From CAYRRR01 sp964426755 (lineage in GTDB: Bacteria; Patescibacteriota; Saccharimonadia; Saccharimonadales; JAGQNJ01): a DNA stretch of 21,753 nt. This document shows positions 6,573 to 13,700 of this stretch, piece after piece. The notes under the pieces were generated by a model. It was not told where the DNA came from. It saw nothing but the letters and a program-made list of their open reading frames with translations, and ran no database searches. A program made the translations under genes and the position numbers. Location of the stretch: positions 1-21,753 of the forward strand of contig CAYRRR010000010.1 of NCBI GenBank assembly GCA_964426755.1, given 5' to 3'. Within the stretch, counting starts at the first letter, position 1. The number at the start of each line of letters is the position of its first letter.

Positions 6573-8705
6573 TTACTTTTTCTTTTCTCTTTGAGCCGCT
6601 TTCATACTTAATTGTAGTCGACCTCGGTCATCAATTGCTACTAATTTTACGTCTACGCGATCACCCTCACTAACAACATCACTTGGTTTGTTAACGCGCT
6701 CTTCTTTCATCTCGCTTACATGAACAAGACCTTCATGGCCCGGCATAATTTCAACAAACGCGCCAAACTCTAGTACGCTCACAACACGGCAGTTCTCATA
6801 TATTTTGCCAACTTCTGGTTCTGCCGTTAAGTTTTTAACCCATTGAATAGCCGCATCAATCGATGTCTTGTCTGGGCTGGCAATCATTACCGTGCCGTCA
6901 TCTTTAATATCAATCTCGGCGCCGGTTTCGGCAATAATCTTATTAATTGTCTCGCCACCTTTGCCAATGACATCACGAATTTTGTCAGGATTTATTTTAA
7001 CTGCTTCAACCCGCGGCGCGTATTTGCTCATGGTATTCGGCTGATCAATGGTTTCTAGCATGTGTGCCAAAATATGCGCCCGGCCCTCTTTAGCCTGTTC
7101 AAGCGCCTTCGCAAGCACTGCAACCGGCAGACCATGAACTTTCATATCCATCTGCAAGGCCGTGATACCTTTTGAGGTACCGGTAACCTTAAAGTCCATA
7201 TCACCAGCAAAATCTTCGGCGTCGGCAATATCTGATAAAATAACCGGCTTATCGCCATCCATTATTAGCCCCATGGCAATACCACTTACTGGTCGCTTCA
7301 ATGGAACACCTGCATCAAGTAACGCTAAGCAGCTCGAGCAGGTCGCCGCCATACTGGTGGAACCATTTTGACTCATTATCTCGGTAACGCTGCGAACAGC
7401 ATACGGAAACTCAGCTTCACTCGGCAAGACGGCTTGAAGAGCTCGCTCCGCCAACGCGCTGTGGCCAATTTCACGGCGTCCAGGGCTGCCTAATCGGCGC
7501 ACTTCGCCGACAGTGTAACCAGGCGCATTATAATGGTGCATGAAACGCTTTTCTTCGTCTTTCTCCATGGTATCAACCATCTGGGCATAGCTCAGTGGCG
7601 CCAGCGTTACAATGTTCATCGCTTGCGTGACCCCGCGCGTAAACAGGCTTGATCCGTGAGCGCGCGGCAGAATACCTACTTCGCTAGAGAGTTGTCGGAT
7701 TTCAGTTAATTTACGGCCATCCGGTCGAATACCCTCTTCTATAATCCCTCTGCGCACATCTTTATGGGCTGCGAGCACAAACGCATCATCGTACTCTTGC
7801 CGAAGTTCTTTAAACGCATCTTCGCCAAGCTCTTCTTTAAAGTGATTTTGCATTTGAGCTCGTAAGTTGTTAACTAAATCGTTGCGCTCAGGGTACGGAG
7901 CTCGCAAACCTACCCCTAATTTACCTTCAAGCCATGTTTCAACCCGTTGTTGAATATCTTTATCGGGCAAGCTCAACTCGTACTCTTGGGGCGTTACGCC
8001 CACTTTTTTTACTAACTCTTCTTGGATCTCAATTGCTGGCTTAATAGCTGTTTGCGCAAACTCAAGTGCTTTTATCAGCTCATCTTCGGTTACTTCATTC
8101 GCCCCGGCTTCTACCATCATAACGGCATCTTTAGTGCCCGCTACAACCAAGTCGAGTTTGCCATTAGTAAGTTCTTGGCTGCTCATGAAGGCTTGCGGCT
8201 TGCCATCTTTAATGCCTACGCGAACGCCTGCTATTGGACCCTCAAAGGGGGCACCAGTTAACTTAAACGCTGCGCTCATGGCCACCATGGCAATCATATC
8301 CGGGCGGAATGCCGGATCCATACTTAATACGGTTGCTACCCCCTGCACTTCATGCCGGTAGCCTTTTGGCCAAAGGGGTCGAATTGGCCGGTCAATCAAG
8401 CGGCCAATTAAAATTGCATCTTCACTAGGACGGCCCTCACGCTTAATAAAGCGTGAACCGCTAATTTTTCCGGCCGCATACATTTTTTCTTCGTAGTCAA
8501 TGCTAAGCGGAAAGTAATCAAAGCCTTCAAGCGGCTTACTGCCAACCATAGCCGTTGCCAATACCACGGTGTCGCCATAACGAGCTATAACAGATGCAGT
8601 TGAGCGAAATCCTACACGCCCCACCTCAAGCTCTAAAGTTTGACCACAAAATTCAGTCGAAACTTTTGTTATTTTTTTACCGAGTGGATTAATGGTTTGT
8701 CCCAA
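6573..8705 (-). CDS. pnp: Polyribonucleotide nucleotidyltransferase (PNPase)
   Basis: PNPase is a trimeric phosphorolytic 3'-5' exoribonuclease that degrades mRNA and can add tails. The 710-residue protein has the full domain order: RNase PH 1, helical domain, RNase PH 2 with the catalytic stretch AGDMDFKVTGTSKGITALQM, a KH domain (VIGKGGETIN near 578-587) and a C-terminal S1 domain (about 620-700, FGAFVEIMPGHEGLVHVSEM). The start used is TTG (8703-8705), giving MGQTINPLGKKI. It is preceded by a GTGAG Shine-Dalgarno-like stretch, but the reading frame stays open upstream, so the start is less certain than the identity. It follows rpsO in the same direction, as in many bacteria, and heads the operon with udg and RNase J. 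Confidence 0.97.
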   Translation of the reverse strand: MGQTINPLGKKITKVSTEFCGQTLELEVGRVGFRSTASVIARYGDTVVLATAMVGSKPLEGFDYFPLSIDYEEKMYAAGKISGSRFIKREGRPSEDAILIGRLIDRPIRPLWPKGYRHEVQGVATVLSMDPAFRPDMIAMVAMSAAFKLTGAPFEGPIAGVRVGIKDGKPQAFMSSQELTNGKLDLVVAGTKDAVMMVEAGANEVTEDELIKALEFAQTAIKPAIEIQEELVKKVGVTPQEYELSLPDKDIQQRVETWLEGKLGVGLRAPYPERNDLVNNLRAQMQNHFKEELGEDAFKELRQEYDDAFVLAAHKDVRRGIIEEGIRPDGRKLTEIRQLSSEVGILPRAHGSSLFTRGVTQAMNIVTLAPLSYAQMVDTMEKDEEKRFMHHYNAPGYTVGEVRRLGSPGRREIGHSALAERALQAVLPSEAEFPYAVRSVTEIMSQNGSTSMAATCSSCLALLDAGVPLKRPVSGIAMGLIMDGDKPVILSDIADAEDFAGDMDFKVTGTSKGITALQMDMKVHGLPVAVLAKALEQAKEGRAHILAHMLETIDQPNTMSKYAPRVEAVKINPDKIRDVIGKGGETINKIIAETGAEIDIKDDGTVMIASPDKTSIDAAIQWVKNLTAEPEVGKIYENCRVVSVLEFGAFVEIMPGHEGLVHVSEMKEERVNKPSDVVSEGDRVDVKLVAIDDRGRLQLSMKAAQREKKK

Positions 8706-8844
8706 AATATACTCACTTTCTATCTGTAGTCTGGTTTTGATGCATCGTGCAAATATACGCGCCTCTTGTGCTTATGGCATATATCTGTTGCGATACCTCA
8801 AAATGACCAGCCAAATGAATTATCTTTTAATGTGCACAAGCTTT

Positions 8845-8863
8845 GACGCCTGTCATGGGCGCC
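8845..8863 (-). other. Hairpin between rpsO and pnp
   Basis: GACGCC (8845-8850) and GGCGCC (8858-8863) pair around a 7-nt loop, with one G-U on the minus-strand RNA. It sits 17 nt after the rpsO stop. No T-run follows on either strand, so it is not a standard terminator. It may be a stability or processing element like the rpsO-pnp hairpin of enterobacteria. The remainder of 8706-8879 shows no clear gene or promoter. Confidence 0.4.
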
Positions 8864-8879
8864 ATAGAGTTTATGCAAA

Positions 8880-9146
8880 TTAGCGGCGAAGCCCAAGCTT
8901 TTTAATAAGACTTAGGTATTCATTGCTGTCTTTTTTTGCAATATACGCAAGGTGTCGTTTACGCTGGCCAACCATTTGTAGTAAACCGCGACGCGCCATA
9001 TGATCTTTTTTATTGGTCTTTAAATGCTCGGTAATCTCTTCGATTCGTTTTGTCAAAATACCAACTTGCACCGCACTACTACCGGTGTCATTCTTGCTTT
9101 TCTGTAGGTCAGTAATAACTGCCTTTTTCTTCTCACTTGTTATCAT
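8880..9146 (-). CDS. rpsO: 30S ribosomal protein S15
   Basis: S15 binds the central domain of 16S rRNA early in small-subunit assembly. The 88-residue length and motifs are standard: TGSSAVQVGILTKRIEEITEHL, split by the usual loop from KDHMARRGLLQMVGQRKRHL, then a C-terminal YLSLIKKLGLRR. It has its own promoter (TTGCCA, 17 nt, TATAAT), whose -10 lies 10 nt before the ATG, so the 5' UTR would be only a few bases and no Shine-Dalgarno is available. It lies between truB and pnp, the order seen in Bacillus and many others. Confidence 0.97.
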   Translation of the reverse strand: MITSEKKKAVITDLQKSKNDTGSSAVQVGILTKRIEEITEHLKTNKKDHMARRGLLQMVGQRKRHLAYIAKKDSNEYLSLIKKLGLRR

Positions 9147-9156
9147 TCGTATTGGG

Positions 9157-9185
9157 ATTATATCAGTTTAAAGCCCATTTGGCAA
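9157..9185 (-). promoter_or_regulatory. Promoter of rpsO
   Basis: Minus strand: TTGCCA (9180-9185), 17-nt spacer, TATAAT (9157-9162), then 10 nt to the ATG. Predicted 5' UTR is 3-4 nt. Confidence 0.8.
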
Positions 9186-9214
9186 CAAGTTTTTAACCAT
9201 TTAACAGAGATAGA

Positions 9215-9931
9215 TTATAGCGACTCTAGGTCGTTTATCTTTTTTGCGTCTGAAACAGTAAAACCACCTATCGATATACGATATAAATCTGACATATACG
9301 CCCCCGTTTCAAGCGCTGCACCTATGTCAACGGCAAGCGATCGAATATAAGTACCGCTTGATACCTTTGTCGTAAAACGAACATGCGGATACTTATAGCT
9401 GATGTGATCTATCGAATAGATTGTGACGGTGCGTGGCTCAATTTCTACCTCTTTGCCCGCTCGTGCCAGCTTATAGGCGCGCTTACCGTCAACTTTGATG
9501 GCAGAAAAAGCTGGTGGAACTTGTTGAATGACACCAATAAACGACTGTAGTACCTTATTTACCTCGCCAAGACTAGGTTGCTTGTCTGAAACAGGCGATT
9601 TTTCACCCTCGCTATCTGCTGTGGTGCTCGTTTCACCCAACCGCAAGGTAACTTCATAGGTTTTATCGAGCTTCATAAACTCAGCTTGGCGTTTTGTTGC
9701 TTTGCCAATAAGAACAATGAGCAGTCCGGTAGCTAACGGATCCAGCGTGCCGGCATGCCCCACTCGGATCTTTCGCGCCGCCTGATCTTCTCGTACTGCA
9801 CCCAAGGGCGAACTTCTGAGTTTTTGTAGCTGCGATAAGTTACCCTGGCGAATCAGTGAACGTATTTTAGCCACGACGTCATGACTCGTCCAGCCTTTTG
9901 GCTTATCTACTAACAGTACACTGCTTAACAT
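9215..9931 (-). CDS. truB: tRNA pseudouridine(55) synthase TruB with N-terminal insertion
   Basis: TruB converts U55 of the tRNA T-loop to pseudouridine. From ATG 9929-9931 the protein is 238 residues and starts MLSSVLLVDKPKGWTSHDVV. The catalytic Asp is D64 in RVGHAGTLDPLATG, and further TruB motifs follow (YEVTLRLGETSTTAD, VPPAFSAIKVDGKRAYKLAR, VSSGTYIRSLA). Between DKP and the catalytic Asp there are about 25 residues more than in E. coli TruB (insertion near residues 26-53). A TTG 42 nt upstream is in frame but gives a non-family extension. The chosen ATG overlaps the stop of an upstream leader ORF (ATGTTAA), suggesting coupled translation. There is no clear Shine-Dalgarno and no -10 at the usual leaderless distance. 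Confidence 0.93.
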   Translation of the reverse strand: MLSSVLLVDKPKGWTSHDVVAKIRSLIRQGNLSQLQKLRSSPLGAVREDQAARKIRVGHAGTLDPLATGLLIVLIGKATKRQAEFMKLDKTYEVTLRLGETSTTADSEGEKSPVSDKQPSLGEVNKVLQSFIGVIQQVPPAFSAIKVDGKRAYKLARAGKEVEIEPRTVTIYSIDHISYKYPHVRFTTKVSSGTYIRSLAVDIGAALETGAYMSDLYRISIGGFTVSDAKKINDLESL

Positions 9932-10077
9932 TTCTGGCTCTCGTTTTTCAAAGGGAAAAGAGCAGCCCGACAAAATGTCGCATCATTTTGCCGGAGCGAC
10001 GAGAAAAACCGTAGGTTTGTCTCAGTTATGTAACTCGTCCAACCTTTTGGCTTATCAATTAAGAGTATTCCATTCAT
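9925..10077 (-). CDS. truB-like leader ORF (diverged copy of truB 5' end)
   Basis: A 50-codon ORF starting MNGILLIDKPKGWTSY. Its first 15 codons match the start of truB just downstream (VLLVDKPKGWTSH), including 12 identical bases ending in ACGAGT. After that it diverges and ends at TAA (9925-9927), which overlaps the truB ATG (9929-9931) as ATGTTAA. A -10 box TACACT sits exactly 6 nt before this ATG, the same arrangement as the real leaderless genes here. So the transcript probably starts at this ORF and truB is reached by termination-reinitiation. It may be a remnant of an older truB left after gene replacement, or a working leader peptide. The ORF and match are visible; function is inferred. 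Confidence 0.6.
   Translation of the reverse strand: MNGILLIDKPKGWTSYITETNLRFFSSLRQNDATFCRAALFPLKNESQKC
9938..10013 (-). repeat. Palindromic segment between the two truB starts
   Basis: On the minus strand CCGGCAAAATG and CATTTTGTCGG form an 11-bp stem (one G-U) around a 6-nt loop ATGCGA, centred near 9983. An outer pair GTTTTTC/GAAAAAC flanks it. The whole lies inside the leader ORF after its truB-like part. There is no T-run directly after the inner stem. No second copy was noticed in this window. Confidence 0.5.
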
Positions 10078-10083
10078 GGAATT

Positions 10084-10089
10084 AGTGTA
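10084..10089 (-). promoter_or_regulatory. -10 box of the truB leader ORF
   Basis: TACACT on the minus strand, 6 nt before ATG 10075-10077. No strong -35 at 17 nt. The spacing matches the leaderless pattern of neighbouring genes. Confidence 0.5.
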
Positions 10090-10097
10090 ACACTGCC

Positions 10098-11741
10098 TTA
10101 CATTGCAGGTGGCAAAGGGGGAGGAACAGGTGGTGGCGGTGTTGGTGAACCGCTTGCGCCAGTCTGTTCTGGCGGCAATCCTTTATCTGGCGGGACAAGA
10201 TTTGGCGGTAAATTAAGATTACTTGATGTGGATGGCGTTGGCATTGGAGGTGTGTTTGCTACGGGCGGAAGTGGTATATTTGCCGGATTTCCAGCTTGTC
10301 CGTCCAGGGGTGCTGGCGGATTGAGCTCTTCACCCAATGGCTTGGCATTTAGCGACTGTACGGGCTCGGGAGGCGTATTCAGATTATTAAGCGCCGCTTG
10401 CTCTACCGCTTGCCTCGCTTCGTCTAGGCTTTGGGCGGCTTCTGAAGGATGGGTTTCGGGCTTAGGTGCGCTTTCTATCGCTTTTGATTGACTCAACATG
10501 TCATCAAGCTTTGGCGCCGAACCATTGGCATGAGGACTGTCTAATTCTTTCTCTAGTGTGCTCAATGTTTTATTTGGTGACGAGAAGGCTTGGCTTTTCT
10601 GATTAGTTTGTTCTACAAGAGGTGGCCGCTCGTCAGATAGAGGTGCCAATGACTTTCCGTGCGTTAAAACTCGTGCGTTATTCTTAATACTGGTTATGTC
10701 GGCTTGTGGGTCAGGAGCAGCAGTATGTGTTTTCTCAGACACTTCATTATCAATAGTTGGTAAGTCACGAGAAGTGCTTGGCTTCTCTGTATTATTGGCT
10801 TGCGGTTTGGGCGACTCATTTTGTAAATCCGTATTTATATTACCGTCACTATCTATCTGGATGGTTGCACTATCATCTGCCTCTACAGGTTGAGGGAGTT
10901 CGGTTTGTTTATGTAAACCGGGGTCATCATGCTCGATGGCTAACGTGCCCTCATTGGCTCCTTCTTTAGCTCCTTCACCCCCACCACTAGACAACGTGGG
11001 CTCCTGTAGCTTACTGACAACAAGCTGTTGATTGGCGCCGGCCGCCATCAATCTAGCACTCACGCTCATGGTTTGAGAGGTTGTCTTTGTATTACTAAAG
11101 CGTTCAGTTTCAGAAACAATTCCTGTCAAAAATGCTGTTGCCATTTGAGCATCAAGAGCGTTGGCCTTCAAGCTATCAACTAATCCAAATACCATCTCGC
11201 TCAAACTACTGGCTTTTTCATCATTCCAGTTAAGCGCACCAAGATCTGCAAGCTTGCTATTGTTGATTGAAATTACGGTTGCGTCATGCAAAATTCTGCC
11301 GTGTGCCATAATCGCTTGGTCAAGCTCTTCGCGGGCATGTACGCCAAGCGCTACCACCACATCAACATTAAAATCACCTTGGCTAAACTCAAGATCGTCT
11401 TGGCTAAGGCTCGTTCGGAACGGTGTAATAAAAATCTTAACGACCTTATCTTCGACCTTATAGCGCAGTTTATCTGCCTTGCTTTTATCAAGCGCAATAA
11501 TAAAATCACGTAAGCTGTTTGTGTTTTTTTCAAGTGTATCTTCTGGTTTTAAGAACTCTATCACTGAGGGTACTTCGCCGCTAAATACAGCAGTGGCATG
11601 CTTGCCTTGCTTATTTAAAAATAAGGTTAAGCCAATACAAGCAGTCAGTTGATCAATCGTCGGGTTGCTTTTTACAGTAACCAAAACGTTATTGGTCTGC
11701 TTTAAGCGGTCAATAATACTTTGTTTTATATTTGGATCCAT
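10098..11741 (-). CDS. DHH-family-like protein without catalytic motifs, with long disordered tail
   Basis: Residues 1 to about 245 look like the N-terminal DHH domain of NrnA-type oligoribonucleases/pAp phosphatases, and nrnA commonly neighbours truB. The key metal ligands are gone. The H-x-x-P-D-x-D motif is KSNPTID (24-30; only the last Asp remains). The DHH motif itself is N160-N161-S162 in ISINNSKLADLG. The later GI-x-x-DT motif is GIVSETERF. Residues from about 250 to 547 form a Pro/Ser/Ala/Glu-rich, apparently disordered tail ending in a poly-proline run (PPPPVPPPLPPAM). It is probably a non-catalytic scaffold or binding protein, not a nuclease. The start MDPNIKQSII fits a helix before the first strand. 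Only a weak promoter is seen upstream. Family assignment is inference from pattern and context. Confidence 0.75.
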   Translation of the reverse strand: MDPNIKQSIIDRLKQTNNVLVTVKSNPTIDQLTACIGLTLFLNKQGKHATAVFSGEVPSVIEFLKPEDTLEKNTNSLRDFIIALDKSKADKLRYKVEDKVVKIFITPFRTSLSQDDLEFSQGDFNVDVVVALGVHAREELDQAIMAHGRILHDATVISINNSKLADLGALNWNDEKASSLSEMVFGLVDSLKANALDAQMATAFLTGIVSETERFSNTKTTSQTMSVSARLMAAGANQQLVVSKLQEPTLSSGGGEGAKEGANEGTLAIEHDDPGLHKQTELPQPVEADDSATIQIDSDGNINTDLQNESPKPQANNTEKPSTSRDLPTIDNEVSEKTHTAAPDPQADITSIKNNARVLTHGKSLAPLSDERPPLVEQTNQKSQAFSSPNKTLSTLEKELDSPHANGSAPKLDDMLSQSKAIESAPKPETHPSEAAQSLDEARQAVEQAALNNLNTPPEPVQSLNAKPLGEELNPPAPLDGQAGNPANIPLPPVANTPPMPTPSTSSNLNLPPNLVPPDKGLPPEQTGASGSPTPPPPVPPPLPPAM

Positions 11742-11824
11742 TTTTTTGTATTTAATTACACTCTATTGCCAGACTACCATAACCGGGTTACCTTGTCTAG
11801 ATTATTGCTATAACGCTAAGACGC

Positions 11825-11853
11825 TTTACAAAACAGGGGTAATGCGCTATAGT
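11825..11853 (+). promoter_or_regulatory. Promoter of rpsT
   Basis: TTTACA (11825-11830), 17-nt spacer, TATAGT (11848-11853). The leader is about 35 nt and contains an AAGGA Shine-Dalgarno 8-9 nt before the ATG. The spacer carries AACAGGGGTAAT (11832-11843), the same 12 bases as the rpsF promoter spacer. Confidence 0.8.
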
Positions 11854-11893
11854 TACCCTGATAAACAATATTAATTCTAAACAAGGATACTTA

Positions 11894-12268
11894 ATGCCCA
11901 TTATCAAATCTGCTAAAAAACGCGTCAGAGTTGCTACCAAAGCAACCATTCGCAACCGTAAAACTAAGCGAAGCTACCGCGCTGCTACCAAGGCTTTTTT
12001 GGCTAGTCTTCTAAATGACAAAAAGAAGGCACCTGCCCTTCAACAAGAAGCACAAAGCGCCATTGATACCGCAGTTAAAAAAGGTGTATTACATAAAAAT
12101 ACGGCTGCTCGCAAAAAAGCTAAACTCGCTCAGGCTAGTAAAGCCGCTGGCCTAAAGCCAACTACTACCACTACTAAGAAAGCCCCTGCCAAGCCGGCTG
12201 CCAAAAAAGCGGCACCAAAGGCTCCAGCAAAAAAGTCTGCCACCAAGAAACCCACCGCTAAAAAGTAA
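11894..12268 (+). CDS. rpsT: 30S ribosomal protein S20 with long Lys/Ala/Pro tail
   Basis: S20 binds the 5' domain of 16S rRNA. Residues 1 to about 85 match the family: MPIIKSAKKRVRVATKATIRN, then the helical core and GVLHKNTAARKKAKLAQ. The usual length is 85-90 residues; this one is 124 because of a roughly 38-residue tail made almost only of Lys, Ala, Pro and Thr. The ATG is preceded by AAGGA and a good promoter. It is the only plus-strand gene between 1 and 14657. Its stop is 4 nt from the stop of the convergent Nudix gene, with no hairpin between. Confidence 0.96.
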   Translation: MPIIKSAKKRVRVATKATIRNRKTKRSYRAATKAFLASLLNDKKKAPALQQEAQSAIDTAVKKGVLHKNTAARKKAKLAQASKAAGLKPTTTTTKKAPAKPAAKKAAPKAPAKKSATKKPTAKK

Positions 12269-12272
12269 AGTT

Positions 12273-12770
12273 TTAATCTTGTAGTACTTCTATAGCCATT
12301 TGCATACTAGGAACATACTTATCAGGATTATTTTTCAGGTCTCGAATTAAAGATTTGGGATCTATCCACCGCACCTGCGCCACCTCTTCAGCTTGCAGCT
12401 TAAAGTCGGCTGGCTTTTTATTACTGACTCCGATATACCATTGGCAAAAAGCTTGTCTTGGTTCATAAAACCGCAATTTCTTACTTTTCTTAAACTTTAC
12501 ACCTGAAAGTCCAATTTCTTCTTCAGCTTCTTTGTATATATTCGAGTCATAATCTTCACCCTCCTCAATCGTCCCGGCGGCTGAAGGACCCCATTTACCC
12601 GGATCCTTATCTTTCGATAATACCCTTTGTGCAATTAAAACTTCTCCTTGGGAGTTTTTAAGCCACAGGGCAGCTATGCGATAAATATCTTTTTTCCAAT
12701 CAATGTCGTGACGCAACTTGTAGCCAATTACATTATCATCTTCATCAACTATTTGATAGAGCTTATTCAT
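12273..12770 (-). CDS. Nudix hydrolase (YfcD-like)
   Basis: Nudix enzymes hydrolyse nucleoside-diphosphate-linked compounds. The 165-residue protein has the Nudix box from G66 to L88: G-x5-E, seven residues, then KEAEEEIGL (Lys in place of the usual Arg before Glu). The preceding RIAALWLKNSQGEVLIAQR and GKWGPSAAGTIEEGE resemble the YfcD/isopentenyl-diphosphate-isomerase-like branch. It lacks the catalytic Cys of true IPP isomerase (SAAG instead of CCGH), so an IPP isomerase role is unlikely. Substrate unknown. A -10 box TACAAT lies 6 nt before the ATG, so it can be transcribed separately from holA, 18 nt upstream. Confidence 0.88.
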   Translation of the reverse strand: MNKLYQIVDEDDNVIGYKLRHDIDWKKDIYRIAALWLKNSQGEVLIAQRVLSKDKDPGKWGPSAAGTIEEGEDYDSNIYKEAEEEIGLSGVKFKKSKKLRFYEPRQAFCQWYIGVSNKKPADFKLQAEEVAQVRWIDPKSLIRDLKNNPDKYVPSMQMAIEVLQD

Positions 12771-12776
12771 GTCTTT

Positions 12777-12782
12777 ATTGTA
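12777..12782 (-). promoter_or_regulatory. -10 box of the Nudix gene, leaderless
   Basis: TACAAT on the minus strand, 6 nt before the ATG at 12768-12770, in the short gap after holA. The -35 region is weak. Confidence 0.55.
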
Positions 12783-12788
12783 TAAATA

Positions 12789-13700
12789 TTATGCCGTCAG
12801 GCCTAACAGATAGGTCTGAACTGCTTCGTCTGCGTCTACTGACGTTGTCTTTAAGGTTTTATCAAGTATAGCCGCATCTTTGAGTAGCCGTTTAAGGGTT
12901 GTAAGTGTCATGCGTTTAGCAATTGCCGAACTTTTTCTGACAACAAATGGATTAATTTTAGCCTCTTTTGCAATCTCATCAACAGATCTGTTCCCAGCCG
13001 CTTTTATAATTGCCAGGATATGGAGCTGCCAAGCTATCATCCCTACAATAGCGTGAGGTTCAACTTTTTGCGCACGTTGTTCTTGGTAAATCTGCATAGT
13101 CTTTTTTAAATTTCCACCAAACCCAGCGTCAAGAAGCTGAAAAACGGTCGTTTGAGGCAGCGGCTCTGTTAGGGCATCGATAGAGGCTTTGGTGATTTCA
13201 GGATTATATAAAACTAGTTTCTGAACTTCATTACCAAGCAACAACTGGCTGGCACCCACTCGATCGATCAAATAGCGTGCATCGTTTAGCGATATTGAAC
13301 CTCCAAGGTTTTTAGCCTGTCTTTGCAACCACGCAGGCAAGCTCTGGGGTGGAGTAGCCTCAAATAAGGTAAAGCCTGGGTGTTTTTGTAAATTTTTATA
13401 ATACTGCGCCCGTTTATCCAATTTTGGGATAATCGCAATTACTTCGATAGTATCCACAACGCTTGCGTCTATTAATTGATTTAGTAATTCTTTGTCTGTC
13501 AAATTAGATATGACAATCATCTTGGCCGAAGAAAAGAATGATAGACTTTGTGTAGACTCTAAAATGTGTGCCGGCTCTGCTTCTTCTGCGTCAATACGTT
13601 CGAGCGCCAGATCGCCATGCTTCTTCACAAAAACGTTAATTTCACGCTGTAAAGCCTGTTTCATTTCATAGTCGTTATCACCGGCAAAAAATTTAATCAT
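12789..13700 (-). CDS. holA: DNA polymerase III subunit delta
   Basis: HolA is the clamp-loader subunit that opens the beta sliding clamp. The protein (303 residues from this start) has the HolA pattern: FFAGDNDYEMKQALQ at the N terminus, SLSFFSSAKMIVISNL (the conserved sheet after the clamp-binding loop), and a C-terminal helical collar with FQLLDAGFGGNLKKTM and GMIAWQLHILAIIKAAGN. The start is ATG 13698-13700 rather than the upstream ATG at 13727. The former gives the usual MIKFFAGDN beginning, has AAAGGGA just upstream, and overlaps the end of mutM by only 8 nt, suggesting translational coupling. The family is poorly conserved, but the pattern is convincing. Confidence 0.9.
   Translation of the reverse strand: MIKFFAGDNDYEMKQALQREINVFVKKHGDLALERIDAEEAEPAHILESTQSLSFFSSAKMIVISNLTDKELLNQLIDASVVDTIEVIAIIPKLDKRAQYYKNLQKHPGFTLFEATPPQSLPAWLQRQAKNLGGSISLNDARYLIDRVGASQLLLGNEVQKLVLYNPEITKASIDALTEPLPQTTVFQLLDAGFGGNLKKTMQIYQEQRAQKVEPHAIVGMIAWQLHILAIIKAAGNRSVDEIAKEAKINPFVVRKSSAIAKRMTLTTLKRLLKDAAILDKTLKTTSVDADEAVQTYLLGLTA

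Noticed and set aside
8845..8863. Rho-independent terminator after rpsO
   Set aside because: The hairpin has no following T-run on either strand.
9932..9973. TTG start giving TruB an extra N terminus MSGCSFPFEKREPE
   Set aside because: Those 14 codons are not TruB-like and lie inside the leader ORF in another frame; ATG 9931 restores the family N terminus.
12273..12770. Nudix protein as type 1 isopentenyl-diphosphate isomerase supplying the phytoene synthase-like enzyme
   Set aside because: The catalytic Cys motif is replaced by SAAG; only general Nudix features remain.
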